Shown: one piece after another, positions 62,938 through 64,000 of the stretch | Layout: the number at the start of each line of letters is the position of its first letter | Numbering within the stretch: position 1 is the stretch's first letter | DNA from: Shimia sp. | GTDB lineage: Bacteria; Pseudomonadota; Alphaproteobacteria; Rhodobacterales; Rhodobacteraceae | DNA: 64,000 nt | Assembly: GCA_024224295.1 (NCBI GenBank) | Contig: JAAENN010000140.1 | Coordinates: 21,587 to 85,586, forward strand | Direction of reading: 5' to 3' | The notes under the pieces: model-generated | The model's database searches: none | Seen by the model: only the letters and a program-made list of their open reading frames with translations | Told to the model about the DNA's origin: nothing | Position numbers and translations under genes: made by a program

Positions 62938-64000
62938 ATGCTTTCCAAAATGAAAACCACCGCTGCCGCCGCCGCGGTTGCCTCTGCGTTTGCTGTACCG
63001 GCTTCTGCGGAGCTGACAGGCGACCTGAGTATTTTCCTGGACACATCAAACCCGGCGCCGCGCGCCACGATGGAAGCGATGATCGACCGCTTTAAAGCGG
63101 AACACCCAGGCCTGAACGTTGAGACCACGGTGATCGACCGTGAAGCGTATAAGACCCAGATCCGCAATTTCCTGACTGCAAATGCGCCGGACGTTGCCAC
63201 CTGGTACGCCGCTAACCGCATGCGTCCTTATGTAGAGGCTGGTCTGTTTGAGGATGTGTCGGATCTCTATGCGGAGCCAGAGATTGCCGAAGGTCTGGCG
63301 TCTACCAAAGGCGCGCTGACAATCGACGACAAACAATGGGGCGTGGCCTACACCTACTATCAGTGGGGCGTGTACTACCGCAAAGATATCTTTGCTGAGC
63401 TGGGTCTGTCCGAGCCAACCAACTGGGAAGAAGAAAAAGCCAACTGCGGCAAGATCGTTGCCTCCGGTCGTGCGTGCTATACCATTGGTACCAAGTACTT
63501 GTGGACCGCTGGTGGCTGGTTTGACTACCTGAACATGCGCACCAACGGCTTTGACTTCCACATGGATCTGGCCGCAGGCAACGTGTCCTGGGAAGATGAC
63601 CGCGTGAAGCAGACTTTCATGAACTGGAAAGAGCTGATAGACATGGGCGGCTTTATTGCTGACCACCAGACCTACAGCTGGCAGGAAGCTCTGCCGTTCA
63701 TGGTGAACGGTGAAGCAGCATCCTACCTGATGGGTAACTTCGCCGTTGCACCGCTGCGCGAAGCTGGTCTGACCGACGATCAGCTGGACTTCTACCAGTT
63801 CCCGGTGATCAACCCTGACGTAGCGCTTTCCGAAGACGCACCAACCGACACGTTCCACATCCCTGCGAATGCGAAGAACAAAGAGGCCGCACGTGAGTTC
63901 TTGCGCTTCGCAACTTCGCCAGCGGAGCAGACCATCATCAACAACGGCAAAAACTTGGGCCAGCTGCCTGTGAACGCCGCGTCCTCCGTGGATGATGACA
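62938..64000 (+). CDS. ABC transporter substrate-binding protein, family 1, partial
   Basis: At least 354 residues, cut by the window end. A signal peptide (about 1-24, ending VPASA) precedes a family 1 (sugar-type) binding fold: MIDRFKAEHPGLNVETTVID, FLTANAPDVATWYAANRM, QWGVAYTYYQWGVYYRKDIF and the hinge segment LPFMVNGEAASYLMGNFAVA are typical. GGGAGGAA precedes the ATG. The long aromatic-rich middle suits a sugar or polyol ligand. It is divergent from iclR; the permease genes probably follow beyond base 64000. Confidence 0.9.
   Translation, partial: MLSKMKTTAAAAAVASAFAVPASAELTGDLSIFLDTSNPAPRATMEAMIDRFKAEHPGLNVETTVIDREAYKTQIRNFLTANAPDVATWYAANRMRPYVEAGLFEDVSDLYAEPEIAEGLASTKGALTIDDKQWGVAYTYYQWGVYYRKDIFAELGLSEPTNWEEEKANCGKIVASGRACYTIGTKYLWTAGGWFDYLNMRTNGFDFHMDLAAGNVSWEDDRVKQTFMNWKELIDMGGFIADHQTYSWQEALPFMVNGEAASYLMGNFAVAPLREAGLTDDQLDFYQFPVINPDVALSEDAPTDTFHIPANAKNKEAAREFLRFATSPAEQTIINNGKNLGQLPVNAASSVDDD

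Overview
The window is a chromosomal stretch of an alphaproteobacterium of the Rhodobacterales, most likely the marine Roseobacter group. The evidence is the gene order hemN-fnrL / usp / ccoNOQP / ccoGHIS, the atpHAGDC operon followed by an H-type lectin gene, the many small Rhodobacteraceae-type secreted proteins, and the dense GC-rich coding. I found no tRNA, rRNA, CRISPR array, prophage or complete insertion sequence. The two ends cut hemN (start of window, minus strand) and a sugar-type ABC binding protein (end of window, plus strand).

Layout. 1-11.9 kb is a microaerobic respiration block: hemN and fnrL share a divergent FnrL box, a tandem universal stress protein follows, then the cbb3 oxidase genes ccoNOQP and the assembly genes ccoGHIS, with an AraC-type regulator inserted between them. 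Four near-identical FnrL boxes punctuate the block. 11.9-19.6 kb holds a periplasmic D,D-carboxypeptidase with a SPOR domain, a HAD phosphatase, clpS, an rRNA methyltransferase, an SDR with a degenerate active site, and hemF, hemC and hemE. 19.7-26.0 kb is an acyl-CoA degradation cluster (racemase, SDR, acyl-CoA dehydrogenase, two-part MaoC hydratase, thiolase) with a divergent LysR regulator. 26-30 kb is a sensory unit: an ArcB-like hybrid kinase, a cysteine-free molybdopterin-oxidoreductase-like periplasmic protein, and a divergent LuxR-type response regulator.

30-35.5 kb is mixed accessory DNA: an LpxR-like outer-membrane enzyme, a Hint-domain protein, a VOC protein with a tandem HxlR-like regulator, an orphan secreted protein, a short repeat, and rpsD. 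35.5-39.3 kb is an operon of class III aminotransferase, ectoine-hydrolase-like M24 protein and M20 deacetylase, suggesting catabolism of ectoine or a similar N-acetyl-diamino compound. 39.7-43.2 kb carries an orphan small gene and then hisC-tyrA-extensin-like, preceded by a structured leader. 43-55 kb is largely cell-envelope and proteostasis: DUF2125, ChaC, a MotA/ExbB plus giant coiled-coil MotB-like pair, an M23 peptidase, clpA, gloB, a methyltransferase and an acidic RTX-type protein. 55.4-60.9 kb is the F1 ATP synthase operon and an H-type lectin. 60.9-64 kb is an IclR-controlled ABC sugar or polyol uptake system.

The most interesting unexplained structures are: the kinase / pseudo-molybdoprotein / regulator unit; the stator-like pair with a roughly 540-residue coiled coil; a long imperfect hairpin between atpD and atpC; a perfect 16-bp palindrome just ahead of atpH; and an SLRPVLRP linear motif shared by two unrelated periplasmic wall proteins.
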